21,736 nucleotides of DNA from a virus. Positions 21,651-21,736 of the stretch are shown here, in pieces. The notes under the pieces were generated by a model. The model saw only the letters and a program-made list of their open reading frames with translations, was not told the DNA's origin and did no database searches. The position numbers and the translations under genes were made by a program. Every line of letters starts with the position of its first letter. The first letter of the stretch is position 1. The stretch is from positions 1 to 21,736 of IMG/VR virus record IMGVR_UViG_3300046000_011284; one strand, written 5' to 3'.

Positions 21651-21736
21651 TATTGTTTAGTCAAATCGTTTATTATTGTTTGAGTATCTAATACTTGTTG
21701 TCTTAAAGATGTTATTTCATCTAATAATGCTTGTCT
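21650..21736 (-). CDS. C-terminal fragment of an upstream virion gene (coiled coil)
   Basis: Only the last 28 codons are visible (…LLDEITSLRQQVLDTQTIINDL…), ending in TAA that overlaps the next ATG by one base (TAATG). The Leu/Ile/Val spacing fits a heptad coiled coil. Its position upstream of the 1247-residue protein suggests another structural gene. The 5' part lies outside the window. Confidence 0.7.
   Translation of the reverse strand, partial: RQALLDEITSLRQQVLDTQTIINDLTKQ

Noticed and set aside
1-21736. tRNA genes, rRNA genes, insertion sequences and integration sites
   Set aside because: No gap is long enough for a tRNA with a recognisable T-loop, and no transposase, integrase or terminal repeats were seen.

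Overview
The window reads as part of a large, AT-rich tailed-phage genome (myovirus-like gene content, resembling uncultivated aquatic phages). Every credible gene lies on the minus strand. The genes are packed head to tail with 1-base (TAATG), 4-base (ATGA) or slightly longer overlaps and short gaps. No Shine-Dalgarno boxes are apparent before the starts. Together with the AT-rich leaders this makes a Bacteroidota-type host one possibility, but that is inference only. No stretch longer than 300 bases lacks a gene. The longest non-coding stretches are about 60 bases or less once a 41-codon membrane-protein gene (7560-7685) is counted.

In transcription order (from the right edge leftwards): (1) 21736-14277, a virion block with the tail end of a coiled-coil gene, a 1247-residue structural protein, three further beta-rich virion proteins, and a 413-residue protein with a mucin-like Thr/Pro tract. 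(2) 14259-12090, a surface-sugar block with a DXD glycosyltransferase-like protein, a family-2 glycosyltransferase and an LpxA-like hexapeptide acyltransferase. (3) 12068-10882, a stand-alone copy of a virion C-terminal domain, an ADP-ribosyltransferase-like small protein and a GIY-YIG-like protein. (4) 10855-9132, a DnaG/T4 gp61-like primase coupled to a PD-(D/E)XK nuclease. (5) 9118-7560, a second family-2 glycosyltransferase, an LpxH-like metallophosphoesterase and the small membrane protein. (6) 7498-1, two genes with polymerase-beta-type nucleotidyltransferase domains (the second a 1125-residue fusion carrying an HxGH adenylyl/cytidylyltransferase domain and a HExxH metalloprotease domain), a GIY-YIG homing endonuclease, and a run of small zinc/cysteine-rich proteins. 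It ends with a gene, cut by the window edge, that is a paralogue of the central module of the 1125-residue protein.

The most interesting pattern is in blocks 3 and 6. Four otherwise unrelated proteins (zinc ribbon, Cys-rich, nucleotidyltransferase, ADP-ribosyltransferase-like) begin with nearly the same short leader, M-I/Y-K/S-L-L-x-L, followed within a few residues by Leu-X-Glu. Leu/Ile-X-Glu is the cleavage consensus of the T4-type prohead protease, and T4 internal head proteins carry comparable N-terminal capsid-targeting peptides. Further Leu-X-Glu sites lie between the modules of two of the longer proteins. I infer a set of enzymes and metal-binding proteins packaged into the head and processed there, possibly partly as polyproteins. 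A second theme is virion glycosylation: a mucin-like virion protein sits directly beside glycosyltransferases.
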